Source: a virus. From it: 35,553 bases of DNA. Every line of letters starts with the position of its first letter. The stretch's first letter is position 1. Under the pieces are notes generated by a model, which had not been told where the DNA came from, did no database searches, and saw only the letters and a list, made by a program, of their open reading frames with translations. Shown here piece by piece: positions 13,901-21,462 of the stretch. The stretch lies in IMG/VR virus record IMGVR_UViG_3300007735_000663, positions 1 through 35,553 of that record, one strand, 5' to 3'. A program made the translations under genes and the position numbers.

Positions 13901-14064
13901 GCGATCACCTGCTCAAGTGCGGCGATCAACTCTTTAACCTGCTCTTTGGTCAGCGTGACGTGCATGCTCCCGTTAGCGGTAAAAGTGTGCAGCCAAACGC
14001 CATCTTGGCAGATGTCCACAATCACCGCGTCGCGGCTGTTGATGCTGATACGAATTGCTTCCAT
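13897..14064 (-). CDS. first gene of minus accessory operon, small protein
   Basis: This encodes 55 residues from ATG 14064, with GGAG 6 nt upstream. A frame extension to 14121 would run through the promoter and is rejected. The pattern is beta-beta-beta-alpha: RISINSRDAVIVDIC, then GVWLHTF, then a helix KEQVKELIAALEQV. It is probably a small soluble protein. It is the promoter-proximal gene, 30 nt downstream of a sigma70-like -10 box, and so may be an early regulator, but this is inference from position. Confidence 0.68.
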   Translation of the reverse strand: MEAIRISINSRDAVIVDICQDGVWLHTFTANGSMHVTLTKEQVKELIAALEQVIA

Positions 14065-14094
14065 ACGGTACTCCAGTTGATTGATTGGGCGCCC

Positions 14095-14123
14095 ATCATA
14101 GCGGGTAAAAAACTTTTGCACAA
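14095..14123 (-). promoter_or_regulatory. sigma70-like promoter of minus accessory operon
   Basis: On the minus strand TTGTGC (14123-14118) is followed after 17 nt by TATGAT (14100-14095). The predicted start near 14088 lies about 24 nt before the first gene. The -35 box overlaps that of the divergent promoter. Confidence 0.62.
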
Positions 14124-14146
14124 CTATTTTTTTTCTGTGCTATGAT
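14116..14146 (+). promoter_or_regulatory. extended -10 promoter of replication operon
   Basis: TTGCAC (14116-14121) is followed after 19 nt by TATGAT (14141-14146), with TGC immediately before it giving an extended -10. A T-tract (14127-14134) sits between the boxes. The start would be near 14153, 22 nt ahead of the GTG start at 14175. Confidence 0.62.
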
Positions 14147-14174
14147 GATGGCTCAACAACTAAAGGAGAGTTCA

Positions 14175-15281
14175 GTGCAGCACTCATCTATCGTCGGCGG
14201 TAGCACCGCCAAGCGCGTCATCAGTTGCCCCGGCTCTGTCAAGCTGGTGCAGCAGATGCCCCCGCAGCCTTCGAGCAAGTACGCCGACGAGGGCAGTATG
14301 CTACATGAGGCCATCAGCACCATCTTGTCTGATGGCACTGTGCGCGCAGGCATGTTCAAACACAAGGATCAACTACTGACACAGGAGTTATACGATGAGA
14401 AGATCATTCCTGCCTTGGACGCGCTCGACGAGGTCGATCCCCACGGTGAGTTGGTATACGAGGTGGAAACACGCGTTGGCTTCGGCGACCTTTTGCCTGG
14501 AGTGTTTGGTTCTACTGATCTTGTTGGGCGTATCGGTAACCGGGCTGTGGTACTTGATTGGAAGTTTGGTGACGGTGTTATTGTTGATGCTGTAGAGAAC
14601 GCGCAGCTTATGTTTTACGCGGCAGCCGCCATGCGTACTGAGGAGTTGCACTGGGCCTTCGATGGTGTCGAGGAGATCGAGTGCGTTATCGTGCAGCCGC
14701 CAGCGATCAGGCGCTGGACGACGACCGTGGGCCGCATCAAGCAGTTCGAGCAGGAGTTGGTCTCTGCGGTCAAGACGGCGCTGCGCGAGGACGCCCCGCT
14801 TGCCAAGGGCGACCACTGCCGTTGGTGCGCGGCCAAGCCCATCTGCCCGCAGATGACCGGCGCCGTGGACCGTGCGCTTAAGCAGCAGCTTGTCAATTTA
14901 GACGTTGACATGCTCGCAAATTACCTGAAGAATGCCGACCTCTTGGAAGACTGGATCAAAGACTTGCGTGCGTTGGCGTTCGGAATGCTTGAGAAGGGCG
15001 TTGCCGTGCCCGGCTATAAGCTGGTCAACAAGCAAGCGCGGCGGCAGTGGGTCGATGAGGACGCCGCAGCCAAGGCGCTGATCGCGCTGGACGTTGATCC
15101 GTTCAAGCAGGAAATCATTTCACCAGCAGTTGCGGAAAAGCTGCTGAAAAAGAGCAAGCTGGCGCTGCCCGACGATCTTGTCGTGGCGGTGTCATCTGGC
15201 ACGACGCTCGCCCCGGAGGATGACCCCCGGCCAGCGGTGCAGTCGTTTCTCGGGCTGTCACAAGCCCTTTCTAAACTGTAA
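14175..15281 (+). CDS. Cas4/RecB-like PD-(D/E)xK nuclease (DUF2800-like)
   Basis: This encodes 368 residues from GTG 14175, with AAGGAG 6 nt upstream. ATG codons at 14142-14150 lie in the promoter -10 and are rejected. The opening segment (Ser-Ser-Ile-Val-Gly-Gly-Ser-Thr-Ala-Lys-Arg) and the later KYADEGSMLHEA motif are typical of phage DUF2800 proteins. Catalytic positions visible are Asp115 and Asp-x-Lys at 128-130. Cys18 together with Cys215, Cys218 and Cys224 (C-x2-C-x5-C) could hold a 4Fe-4S cluster as in Cas4 and AddB. It probably resects DNA ends for recombination. The sequence over the catalytic core (about 14430-14620) is T-richer than its flanks. Confidence 0.85.
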   Translation: MQHSSIVGGSTAKRVISCPGSVKLVQQMPPQPSSKYADEGSMLHEAISTILSDGTVRAGMFKHKDQLLTQELYDEKIIPALDALDEVDPHGELVYEVETRVGFGDLLPGVFGSTDLVGRIGNRAVVLDWKFGDGVIVDAVENAQLMFYAAAAMRTEELHWAFDGVEEIECVIVQPPAIRRWTTTVGRIKQFEQELVSAVKTALREDAPLAKGDHCRWCAAKPICPQMTGAVDRALKQQLVNLDVDMLANYLKNADLLEDWIKDLRALAFGMLEKGVAVPGYKLVNKQARRQWVDEDAAAKALIALDVDPFKQEIISPAVAEKLLKKSKLALPDDLVVAVSSGTTLAPEDDPRPAVQSFLGLSQALSKL

Positions 15282-15291
15282 TGGAGTTCAC

Positions 15292-15930
15292 ATGTCAAAT
15301 CTCGTAAAGTTCTCTGGCGCTAACCTGCCTTCTGTTGCTTCCCTCTCTACCGCGCTTCGCACCATCGCCAACGATGTTAGCGCCTCGACCACGGCCATCA
15401 TCAAGATGGACCGCACGGGGCACTGGGTCTTCGGTGCTGATCAGACCGAGGCCGAGGATGACGCCCGCTGGGCGGTCAACCCCTTCTCGTTTGTCCACGG
15501 CTTCATTGCCTGGGGCGACGGCGAGGTGCTGGCCGAGAAGCTGGTGCCCGTCACCGAGCCGCTGCCTGAGTTAGAGGCCGCGCCTCCTGGCGCGAAGAAG
15601 GGCTGGGAGCCGCAGACGGGCCTGAGCCTCAAGTGCATCAGCGGCGAAGACGCCGGGCTAGAGGCACGGTTCACCACGACCTCGGTCGGTGGCCGCAAGG
15701 CTGTGCAGACGCTTGCCGTGGCTATCGCCGCGCAGGTGGAGAAGGACCAGTCCAAGCCGGTGCCCGTCGTCAAGCTGGGCAAGGACCACTACACCCATAA
15801 ATCGTATGGACGAATCTACACCCCGGTGTTCGAGGTGGTGGAGTGGGTGTCGATGGACGGCCAAGCTGCCGAGGCCGAGGTCGAGGCGGCGCCTGCTGCA
15901 CCGGCTGGCCGTCGTCGTCGTGCGGCCTGA
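15292..15930 (+). CDS. conserved replication-operon protein, possible ssDNA-binding
   Basis: This encodes 212 residues from ATG 15292, with GGAG at 15283-15286. An open frame extends back into the nuclease gene but is rejected. Recognisable conserved parts are SGANLPSVASLSTALRTI, TGHWVFGAD, and a C-terminal HKSYGRIYTPVFEVVEWV, ending in an Ala/Pro linker and a basic RRRRAA tail. The family accompanies DUF2800 nucleases and family A polymerases in other podoviruses. A ssDNA-binding or recombination-mediator role is plausible from context, but I cannot demonstrate an OB-fold, and the basic (not acidic) tail differs from T7 gp2.5 and SSB. Confidence 0.72.
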   Translation: MSNLVKFSGANLPSVASLSTALRTIANDVSASTTAIIKMDRTGHWVFGADQTEAEDDARWAVNPFSFVHGFIAWGDGEVLAEKLVPVTEPLPELEAAPPGAKKGWEPQTGLSLKCISGEDAGLEARFTTTSVGGRKAVQTLAVAIAAQVEKDQSKPVPVVKLGKDHYTHKSYGRIYTPVFEVVEWVSMDGQAAEAEVEAAPAAPAGRRRRAA

Positions 15931-15939
15931 TTGAGAATA

Positions 15940-15983
15940 GGGGCCGAAAGCGGATGCTGGCGACAGTGCAGCGAGTAGGCCCC
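15940..15983 (+). promoter_or_regulatory. structured leader before DNA polymerase
   Basis: GGGGCC (15940-15945) can pair with GGCCCC (15978-15983), enclosing an inner GCTG/CAGC stem. The polymerase ATG at 15991 follows after 7 nt and has no recognisable Shine-Dalgarno sequence. This suggests structure-dependent or coupled translation. It is a prediction by eye only. Confidence 0.35.
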
Positions 15984-15990
15984 GCCTCAT

Positions 15991-17904
15991 ATGATTCTCT
16001 GGATTGACTTCGAGACGCGCAGCCGAGTCGATCTCGGCGCCAAAGGCGTCTACAACTACGCGATGGACCTGAGCACCGACGTGCTTTGTATGTCCTACGC
16101 TTTCGACGACGATGAGGTCGTGACGTGGGTGCCGGGTAAAGCCATACCCGAGAGCATCTACGCCCACAAAGGCCCCATCTACGCCCACAACGCCGCCTTC
16201 GAGCGGCTGATTTTTAAATACGTCTTGCAGATACCGTTCAAACTGGAGCAGTTCGTCTGCACCGCCACGCAGGCCAGGGCCAACTGCGCGCCTGGCAGCC
16301 TAGAGGACGTCGGGCGCTTCGCATCGGCCAGCATGAAGAAGGACCACCGTGGCGCGCAACTGATCCGGCTGCTGTCGATCCCGCAGGCCGATGGCAGCTT
16401 CCGTGAGGACGCAGCGCTGCTGGCCGAGATGATCCAGTACTGCGAGCAGGACGTGCGGGCCATGCGCGAGATTAGCAAGGCCATGCGGCCCCTGAGTGCT
16501 GACGAGTTGCTGGACTATCACGTCAACGAGCGCATCAACGACCGTGGCGTGCTGGTGGACGTACCGCTTGCCAAGGCCGCGATGCGTTACGCTGCGGATG
16601 AGTTGAAAGAGATCGAGGAGCGCGTGGCCGAGCTAACTGAGGGTGAGATCACCTCGGTGCGCTCGCCGCGTATGCGCGAGTGGGTGCTGGAGCGCGTCGG
16701 CGAGCAGGCTAAGAAGCTGATGTTCGTCAACGGCAAGTATTCGATTGACAAAACTGTGCGAGCAAACCTGCTTGCGATGGAGAATCCTGATGAGATACCG
16801 CCCGCTGTTGCCGAGGTCATACAGTGCGCCGACGACCTATGGGCGTCGTCAGTTGCGAAGTTCAGCCGCATGGCAGACCTGGCAGACGACGAGGATAGTC
16901 GAGTCCGTGGAGCTTTTGTATTCGCTGGGGGTTCCGCAACAGGTCGTGCATCGAGCTATGGCCTACAGGTGCATAACTTCACTCGCAAGTGCGCTGCGGA
17001 ACCTGATGCAGTACGACAGTCTATGGTCCGAGGGCACGACATTGTCCCTCGATACGGAAAACGTGTCACAGATGTTCTTCGGGGAATGCTCCGGCCCGCA
17101 CTGATACCGGCCAAAGGCAAGCACTTCATCGTCGCCGACTGGTCGGCCATCGAGGGCCGCGTGAACCCGTGGCTGGCCGCCAGCAGCGCAGGCGAGGCCA
17201 AGCTGGACGTGTTCAGGCGCAAGCTGGACCCCTACAAGGTCAACGCCGCAGCGACCTACAGCGTGGCCTATGAGGACGTCACCAGCGAGCAGCGCCAGGT
17301 CGGCAAGGTGCAGGAGTTGGCGCTCGGCTTTGCCGGCGGCGTCGGGGCGTTCGCATCGATGGGGCGCAACTACGGCGTGCATATTGAGGAGGCGCAGGCT
17401 AGGCGCATCGTGGACGCTTGGCGCCGCGCTAACCCGTGGTCTGTGCCGTTCTGGCAGTCGCTCGAAGAAGCCTACACCCGCGCGATGCGAAACAAGGGTT
17501 ACGAGTTCAGCGCCGGCCGCGTGACGTACTGCTACGACGGTCAGCACCTGTGGTACATGCTGCCCTCTGGCCGCGTGTTATGCTACCCCTACGCTCGGCT
17601 GGAAAGCGATGGGGTGACTTACGCCAAAGCAGCTTGGAAACCAGCCGCAGACGCCACCGAATGGCCGCGCGCCCGCCTTTGGAAGGGCTTGGCCTGCGAG
17701 AACATCACCCAGGCCACCGCCAACGACATCCTGCGTCATGCACTGCGTCAGCTTGACGACGTAGTGCTGCACGTCCATGATGAGATCGTGATCGAGACCG
17801 ATCAACCCACCGACCTTGAGCGTATCATGAGCACCCCGCCCGCATGGGCCGAGGGTTTGCCATTGGCCGTCGAGATTAAGACCATGACAAGATACGGCAA
17901 GTAG
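15991..17904 (+). CDS. family A DNA polymerase with 3'-5' exonuclease
   Basis: This encodes 637 residues. The N-terminal exonuclease domain opens with Asp6-Phe-Glu8-Thr-Arg-Ser (Exo I), followed by an AHNAAFER-type Exo II. The polymerase domain shows motif A DWSAIEGR (Asp383), motif B RQVGKVQEL with Arg435 and Lys439, and motif C HVHDEI (His-Asp-Glu at 596-598). The length is typical of small phage Pol A enzymes without a 5' nuclease domain. It should replicate the phage genome together with the primase-helicase downstream. The start has no ribosome binding site, and a hairpin terminator separates it from the next gene. The part at about 16740-17100 has weaker codon bias than the rest. Confidence 0.93.
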   Translation: MILWIDFETRSRVDLGAKGVYNYAMDLSTDVLCMSYAFDDDEVVTWVPGKAIPESIYAHKGPIYAHNAAFERLIFKYVLQIPFKLEQFVCTATQARANCAPGSLEDVGRFASASMKKDHRGAQLIRLLSIPQADGSFREDAALLAEMIQYCEQDVRAMREISKAMRPLSADELLDYHVNERINDRGVLVDVPLAKAAMRYAADELKEIEERVAELTEGEITSVRSPRMREWVLERVGEQAKKLMFVNGKYSIDKTVRANLLAMENPDEIPPAVAEVIQCADDLWASSVAKFSRMADLADDEDSRVRGAFVFAGGSATGRASSYGLQVHNFTRKCAAEPDAVRQSMVRGHDIVPRYGKRVTDVLRGMLRPALIPAKGKHFIVADWSAIEGRVNPWLAASSAGEAKLDVFRRKLDPYKVNAAATYSVAYEDVTSEQRQVGKVQELALGFAGGVGAFASMGRNYGVHIEEAQARRIVDAWRRANPWSVPFWQSLEEAYTRAMRNKGYEFSAGRVTYCYDGQHLWYMLPSGRVLCYPYARLESDGVTYAKAAWKPAADATEWPRARLWKGLACENITQATANDILRHALRQLDDVVLHVHDEIVIETDQPTDLERIMSTPPAWAEGLPLAVEIKTMTRYGK

Positions 17905-17911
17905 AAACAAC

Positions 17912-17945
17912 AACGCCCGACAGGTAGTGGCCTGCCGGGCGTTTT
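17912..17945 (+). terminator. terminator-like hairpin between polymerase and helicase
   Basis: AACGCCCG (17912-17919) pairs with CGGGCGTT (17936-17943). An inner CAGG/CCTG stem adds four pairs after one mismatch, with a 6-nt loop and a short T-run (17942-17945). It begins 7 nt after the polymerase stop. It probably reduces read-through into the helicase gene, whose AAGGAG follows. Confidence 0.75.
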
Positions 17946-17963
17946 CACCAAAGGAGCAACACG

Positions 17964-20261
17964 ATGGATTTTCTGGAGTATATGACAAGTCTGGCACCAG
18001 AGGGAGAGACCTTCCTGGTTGTCAGACAAAAACCACAGTTAGCTAACGGCGAGGTGCAACTGCACCCCGACGGGGGCGTCAAGGCCACCTGGCCGGCGTT
18101 CCTGCCGACTAAGAACATGCCCGCCGGCCAGTCATGGTACGGCAATACCGCCTCGTTCATCCTCGACCGCTTCGCTGATGGCCGCGTCAGCGCCAGCGCC
18201 GCCAACTGCGAGTACGTGCTGTGTATGGTGCTGGACGATGTGGGCAGCAAGAGCAAGACCCCGCCCTTGGCCCCGACTTGGATCATGGAGACCAGCCCCG
18301 GCAACTATCAGTGGGGCTATGCGTTTACCGAGGAGCAACCGACCAAGGGCGAGTTCAGCGCGGCCATCGTGGCAATCGCTGAGGCCGGTTACACCGACGC
18401 CGGCGCGATCAACCCGGTGCGTAACTTCCGCCTGCCTGGGTCGGTCAACATCAAGCCGGGACGGGACGGGTTCGTCTCGCGTCTGGTCGAATTCACACCA
18501 GCTCGGCAATACACACTAGGTGCTATCTGCGAGGCGCTCGGCGTCACTCCCCGCGAGGAGAGCGGCGCCTTTCGCCCGATCCGCATCAGTGACGATGGCG
18601 CCGATGACGTGCTGGCGTGGCTCTCCGGGCAGGGTCTGGTGCTGCGTAAGCCCAACGCCGAGGGCTGGGCCGGCGTTGTCTGCCCCAACAGCGCCGCCCA
18701 CACCGACGGCAATCCAGAGGGGCGCTACAACCCCGCCATGAGGGCGTTTTGCTGCTACCACGGCCATTGCACCGAGTTGGACTCGGGCGCGTTCTTGCAG
18801 TGGGTGGGCGACAACGGCGGTCCCTCCCACGCGCCCGGCCTGCGCGATGAGTTGCTGGCCGACATGATGGCCGACGCCTTGGGCAAACTGCACCCGACCA
18901 AGGCGTTCCCCGACGAGGCCGCGCGGGTGATCGCCGAGGTCGAGCGCAAGGAACTTGGCCGCACCGAGCGCGCCGAGTGGTACAAGCGCTTTTGCTACGT
19001 CCAAGAGGGCGACCATTATTTTGACCTGCAAGACCGCCGCGAGATCAGCCGCTCGACCTTCAACGCCCTTTTCAGGCACATCGAGTGCCGCTCGCTGTTT
19101 GGCAAGCGCCCCAAGATCGAGGCGTCCTACTGCTTCGATGAGAACCGTCAGGACATGGGCGCCCGGACCCTGGTCGGCATCACCTACGCCGCCGGCGAGG
19201 GCGTGCTGGTCGCTCGAGACGGTGACGTCTACGGCAACCGCTGGCGAGACGCCCGGCCGGCGGTGACCGGGGCCGGCGGCGACATTACGCCCTGGCTGGC
19301 CCACTGCGAGACGCTTATCCCCGAGGCGTCCGAGCGCGAGCATATCTTCGACGTCATGGCCTATAAGCTCCAGCACCCCGAGGTCAAGATCAACCACGCC
19401 GTCCTCCACGGCGGCGATCAGGGCTGCGGCAAAGATACGATGTGGGCGCCGTTCATTTGGGCGGTCTGTGGGCCGCAGCTCAAGAATCGGGGCCTCCTCG
19501 ACAACGATACCCTTGGCTCGCAGTGGGGCTATGCCCTAGAGTCGGAAATCCTGATTCTGAACGAACTGAAAGAACCTGAGGCCAAGGACCGCCGCGCCCT
19601 TGCCAATAAGTTAAAACCCATCATCGCCGCGCCGCCTGAGATGCTCACCGTCAACCGCAAGGGCTTGCACCCGTATGACATGATGAACCGCATGTTCGTG
19701 CTGGCATTCAGCAATGACCCGGTGCCGATCTCGCTCGACTCTCAGGACCGCCGCTGGTTTGCCCTGTGGTCCTCAGCCCCTCGCATGGCCCCAGACGCCG
19801 CCCGGCGGCTTTGGAACTGGTACAAGAGCGGCGGGTATGAGGCGATCGCCGGCTGGCTGCACGCGCGTGACGTTTCCGCATTCAACCCTGCCGCAGCGCC
19901 GGCCTGGACCGAATTTAAGGCTAATTTGGTCGAACATGGCATGAGCATGGCCGAGTCTTACCTGGTCGAAATGATGCGCGGGCGGCGCGGGGAGTTTGCG
20001 CGCGGTGTAGTGGGTTCACCCTTCCACGGCCTGTGTGACCGTGTAGCGGCCAGCGCACCCTCTGGCGTGAAAGTGCCTCAAGCAGCGCTGTTGCATGCGC
20101 TTAAAGAGGCCGGTTGGATTGATTGTGGGCGCCTGAAGTCGCGCGCGCATGATGCGAAAAAGCACATCTTCTGCGCGCCTGACATGTTGCACCATAGCAA
20201 GTCGGACCTGCGCGACATGGTCGAGGATATGCCGGCATCGGTTCTGATGCGGGTCAAGTAA
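17964..20261 (+). CDS. primase/SF3-type helicase, DUF5906-like
   Basis: This encodes 765 residues, with AAGGAG at about 17950-17955. The N-terminal third has strand patterns and a LCMVLDDVGSKSK motif like those of the primase-polymerase part of D5-type replicases, then a Cys/His cluster (CCYHGHC, about residues 263-269). The C-terminal half is a superfamily 3 helicase core with Walker A GGDQGCGKDT at residues 483-492, Walker B ending in ILILNEL, and a sensor LAFSNDPVPISLDSQDRRWF. A winged-helix-like tail follows. It would prime and unwind DNA for the polymerase encoded upstream. It is the last gene of this operon. Confidence 0.88.
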   Translation: MDFLEYMTSLAPEGETFLVVRQKPQLANGEVQLHPDGGVKATWPAFLPTKNMPAGQSWYGNTASFILDRFADGRVSASAANCEYVLCMVLDDVGSKSKTPPLAPTWIMETSPGNYQWGYAFTEEQPTKGEFSAAIVAIAEAGYTDAGAINPVRNFRLPGSVNIKPGRDGFVSRLVEFTPARQYTLGAICEALGVTPREESGAFRPIRISDDGADDVLAWLSGQGLVLRKPNAEGWAGVVCPNSAAHTDGNPEGRYNPAMRAFCCYHGHCTELDSGAFLQWVGDNGGPSHAPGLRDELLADMMADALGKLHPTKAFPDEAARVIAEVERKELGRTERAEWYKRFCYVQEGDHYFDLQDRREISRSTFNALFRHIECRSLFGKRPKIEASYCFDENRQDMGARTLVGITYAAGEGVLVARDGDVYGNRWRDARPAVTGAGGDITPWLAHCETLIPEASEREHIFDVMAYKLQHPEVKINHAVLHGGDQGCGKDTMWAPFIWAVCGPQLKNRGLLDNDTLGSQWGYALESEILILNELKEPEAKDRRALANKLKPIIAAPPEMLTVNRKGLHPYDMMNRMFVLAFSNDPVPISLDSQDRRWFALWSSAPRMAPDAARRLWNWYKSGGYEAIAGWLHARDVSAFNPAAAPAWTEFKANLVEHGMSMAESYLVEMMRGRRGEFARGVVGSPFHGLCDRVAASAPSGVKVPQAALLHALKEAGWIDCGRLKSRAHDAKKHIFCAPDMLHHSKSDLRDMVEDMPASVLMRVK

Positions 20262-20286
20262 CCCCAACTAAACTTAGGTAAAGAAA

Positions 20287-20309
20287 AGGCCCGGCGCAAT
20301 GCCGGGCCT
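20287..20309 (-). terminator. terminator of the minus accessory operon
   Basis: AGGCCCGGC-GCAAT-GCCGGGCCT is a perfect 9-bp stem with a 5-nt loop. On the minus strand it is followed by TTTTCTT, giving a good intrinsic terminator for the genes reading leftward. On the plus strand it lacks T residues but may still block the convergent transcript. Confidence 0.78.
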
Positions 20310-20322
20310 GAAGGGCAACTGC

Positions 20323-20385
20323 TCAGAGATCGAAAAAGACCGCCAGCAGCGCGGCAATGATACCGCAGATTAGGATTGTTCCCAT
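20323..20385 (-). CDS. 20-residue membrane peptide
   Basis: ATG 20385 opens a frame for a peptide of about 20 residues, MGTILICGIIAALLAVFFDL, nearly all of it hydrophobic. A weak GGCGG lies upstream, and the start overlaps the end of the preceding gene by 16 nt. The terminator follows 14 nt after the stop. Its size and single helix suggest a membrane micropeptide. It could also be a chance frame, so confidence is limited. Confidence 0.42.
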   Translation of the reverse strand: MGTILICGIIAALLAVFFDL

Positions 20386-20585
20386 ACCGCCGCCTTTTCA
20401 ATGTCTTGAATCAGACCCTCGGACAGTAGCGGCAAAATGTCAACCCCTCCGACTTTGGCGCTTATGAGATAGGCTTCTGCCGGGTCTGAAGGGTCCGTCA
20501 GCGTAGCGCGCCGGCCGGCGTCATATTCCAGTTCGCAATCTAACTCGATCGTGCCGTGCCTGTATAGGTGCGTTATTGTTCGCAT
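20370..20585 (-). CDS. conserved small phage protein
   Basis: This encodes 71 residues, with GGAGGA 3-4 nt before ATG 20585, a strong signal. The sequence opens with basic and beta residues (MRTITHLYRHGTIELDCELEY) and contains SAKVGGVDILPLLSEGLIQDIEKAA, a pattern I recognise from a small phage protein family with no assigned function. It overlaps the 3' end of the upstream gene by 13 nt. It is probably soluble and acidic. Confidence 0.75.
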   Translation of the reverse strand: MRTITHLYRHGTIELDCELEYDAGRRATLTDPSDPAEAYLISAKVGGVDILPLLSEGLIQDIEKAAVWEQS

Positions 20586-20899
20586 AGTTCCTCCACTTCA
20601 GGAATTGACGGGTCTAACATAGGCGCCGGCCGATCGGCGTGGGTGTAGTCGGTCGGCAATAGGTGCACATGCGCGTTTAAAACCGCGTACTGGCGCAAAT
20701 ATTCGGCGGTATCCATGCCCGACTCGAAAACGGGATAGTAACGGCGCATGCTCTCATGTTTAGGATTGCTGCGGATTTTGGGAAACTTGCGCCCTTTGCG
20801 CCCATTGGACTTGTCAATCAGCGCCAACAGTTCGCGCGTGGTTTCGGCGTTTTCGGGCTGGACGGTCAGAGTCGCGCGATTGTGGGATATGGTGATCAT
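20573..20899 (-). CDS. small accessory protein, unknown
   Basis: This encodes 108 residues from ATG 20899, with GGAG 9 nt upstream. The longer frame to 21076 only reads through the neighbouring gene and is rejected. The product opens with MITISHNRATLTVQPENAET, has a basic loop (SNGRKGRKFPKIR) and a Tyr-rich centre (RRYYPVFESGMDTAEYL). No family is recognised. The basic loop could contact nucleic acid. Confidence 0.65.
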   Translation of the reverse strand: MITISHNRATLTVQPENAETTRELLALIDKSNGRKGRKFPKIRSNPKHESMRRYYPVFESGMDTAEYLRQYAVLNAHVHLLPTDYTHADRPAPMLDPSIPEVEELCEQ

Positions 20900-20903
20900 A
20901 GGG

Positions 20904-21131
20904 TTAGTCTCCGAAAACAATGCCATTGGAAAATACACGAGTGAGGTTTGCGACTGGCACCGTGCGAATGGTGCCGCCGTCCTCATGGGGTAGCCAAGTG
21001 CCGTGCCAGTCAACGCGGGCGAGCTTGCCGCCCAATTCGAGCGCGACAATGGTGCCGCGCGCGTTTGCGCCGTCATGCTGAGTGCGGCGCAGTGTGGCTT
21101 GATTAAATGCGACTGTATCGTTGACTCTCAT
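20904..21131 (-). CDS. small SH3-like accessory protein
   Basis: This encodes 75 residues from ATG 21131, with GGAG 9 nt upstream; the start overlaps the upstream stop as ATGA. The pattern is of short beta strands with VNDTVAFNQATLRR, GTIVALELGGKLARVDWHGTWLP and TVPVANLTRV. This resembles a KOW/SH3-like barrel seen in many small phage proteins. The function is unknown. The longer frame to 21311 is a shadow of neighbours. Confidence 0.68.
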   Translation of the reverse strand: MRVNDTVAFNQATLRRTQHDGANARGTIVALELGGKLARVDWHGTWLPHEDGGTIRTVPVANLTRVFSNGIVFGD

Positions 21132-21256
21132 GGTGTCATGCTCCAGAAGTAAACGAAAAAGGGACCGAAAAACAGCGCTGCGACCACTAGGGCAATGATT
21201 AGGTCGAATGCCGCGCTGGCGCGTCGGACGGGTTTGGGCTGATAGTGTTCTCTCAT
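21128..21256 (-). CDS. 42-residue single-pass membrane protein
   Basis: The basic N-terminus MREHYQPKPVRRAS is followed by one hydrophobic helix (AAFDLIIALVVAALFFGPFF) and a short tail. Positive-inside topology predicts a cytoplasmic N-terminus. It is joined by ATGA overlaps to genes on both sides, which supports expression. No homologue is recognised. Small membrane proteins like this often affect host physiology or superinfection, but there is no direct evidence here. Confidence 0.6.
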   Translation of the reverse strand: MREHYQPKPVRRASAAFDLIIALVVAALFFGPFFVYFWSMTP

Positions 21257-21396
21257 ACCGCAAGCCCTGAAACACGAAAGCACCGACCGTCTGACAGGCG
21301 CTCGACGTCAACGGTGCCGGCGCGCCGAATGGCCAGGATGCGGCAGCGCTCAGGCCGGCCGAATAGGTGCATGGTAAGGGTTTGATTCACTTGCAT
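21253..21396 (-). CDS. 47-residue accessory protein
   Basis: GAGGA lies 5 nt upstream of ATG 21396, a strong ribosome binding site. The product begins MQVNQTLTMHLFGRPERC and ends VERLSDGRCFRVSGLAV. It is probably a small beta-rich protein with two Cys residues. It overlaps the membrane-protein start as ATGA, so the two are co-translated. It resembles small phage proteins with a DGRxFRVSG ending. The function is unknown. Confidence 0.62.
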   Translation of the reverse strand: MQVNQTLTMHLFGRPERCRILAIRRAGTVDVERLSDGRCFRVSGLAV

Positions 21397-21462
21397 AGTG
21401 TCCTCTACTGTTACCGGACGGATTGTCCGCAGCAGGGGCCAGCAAGCCCCTGCTACTGAAAA

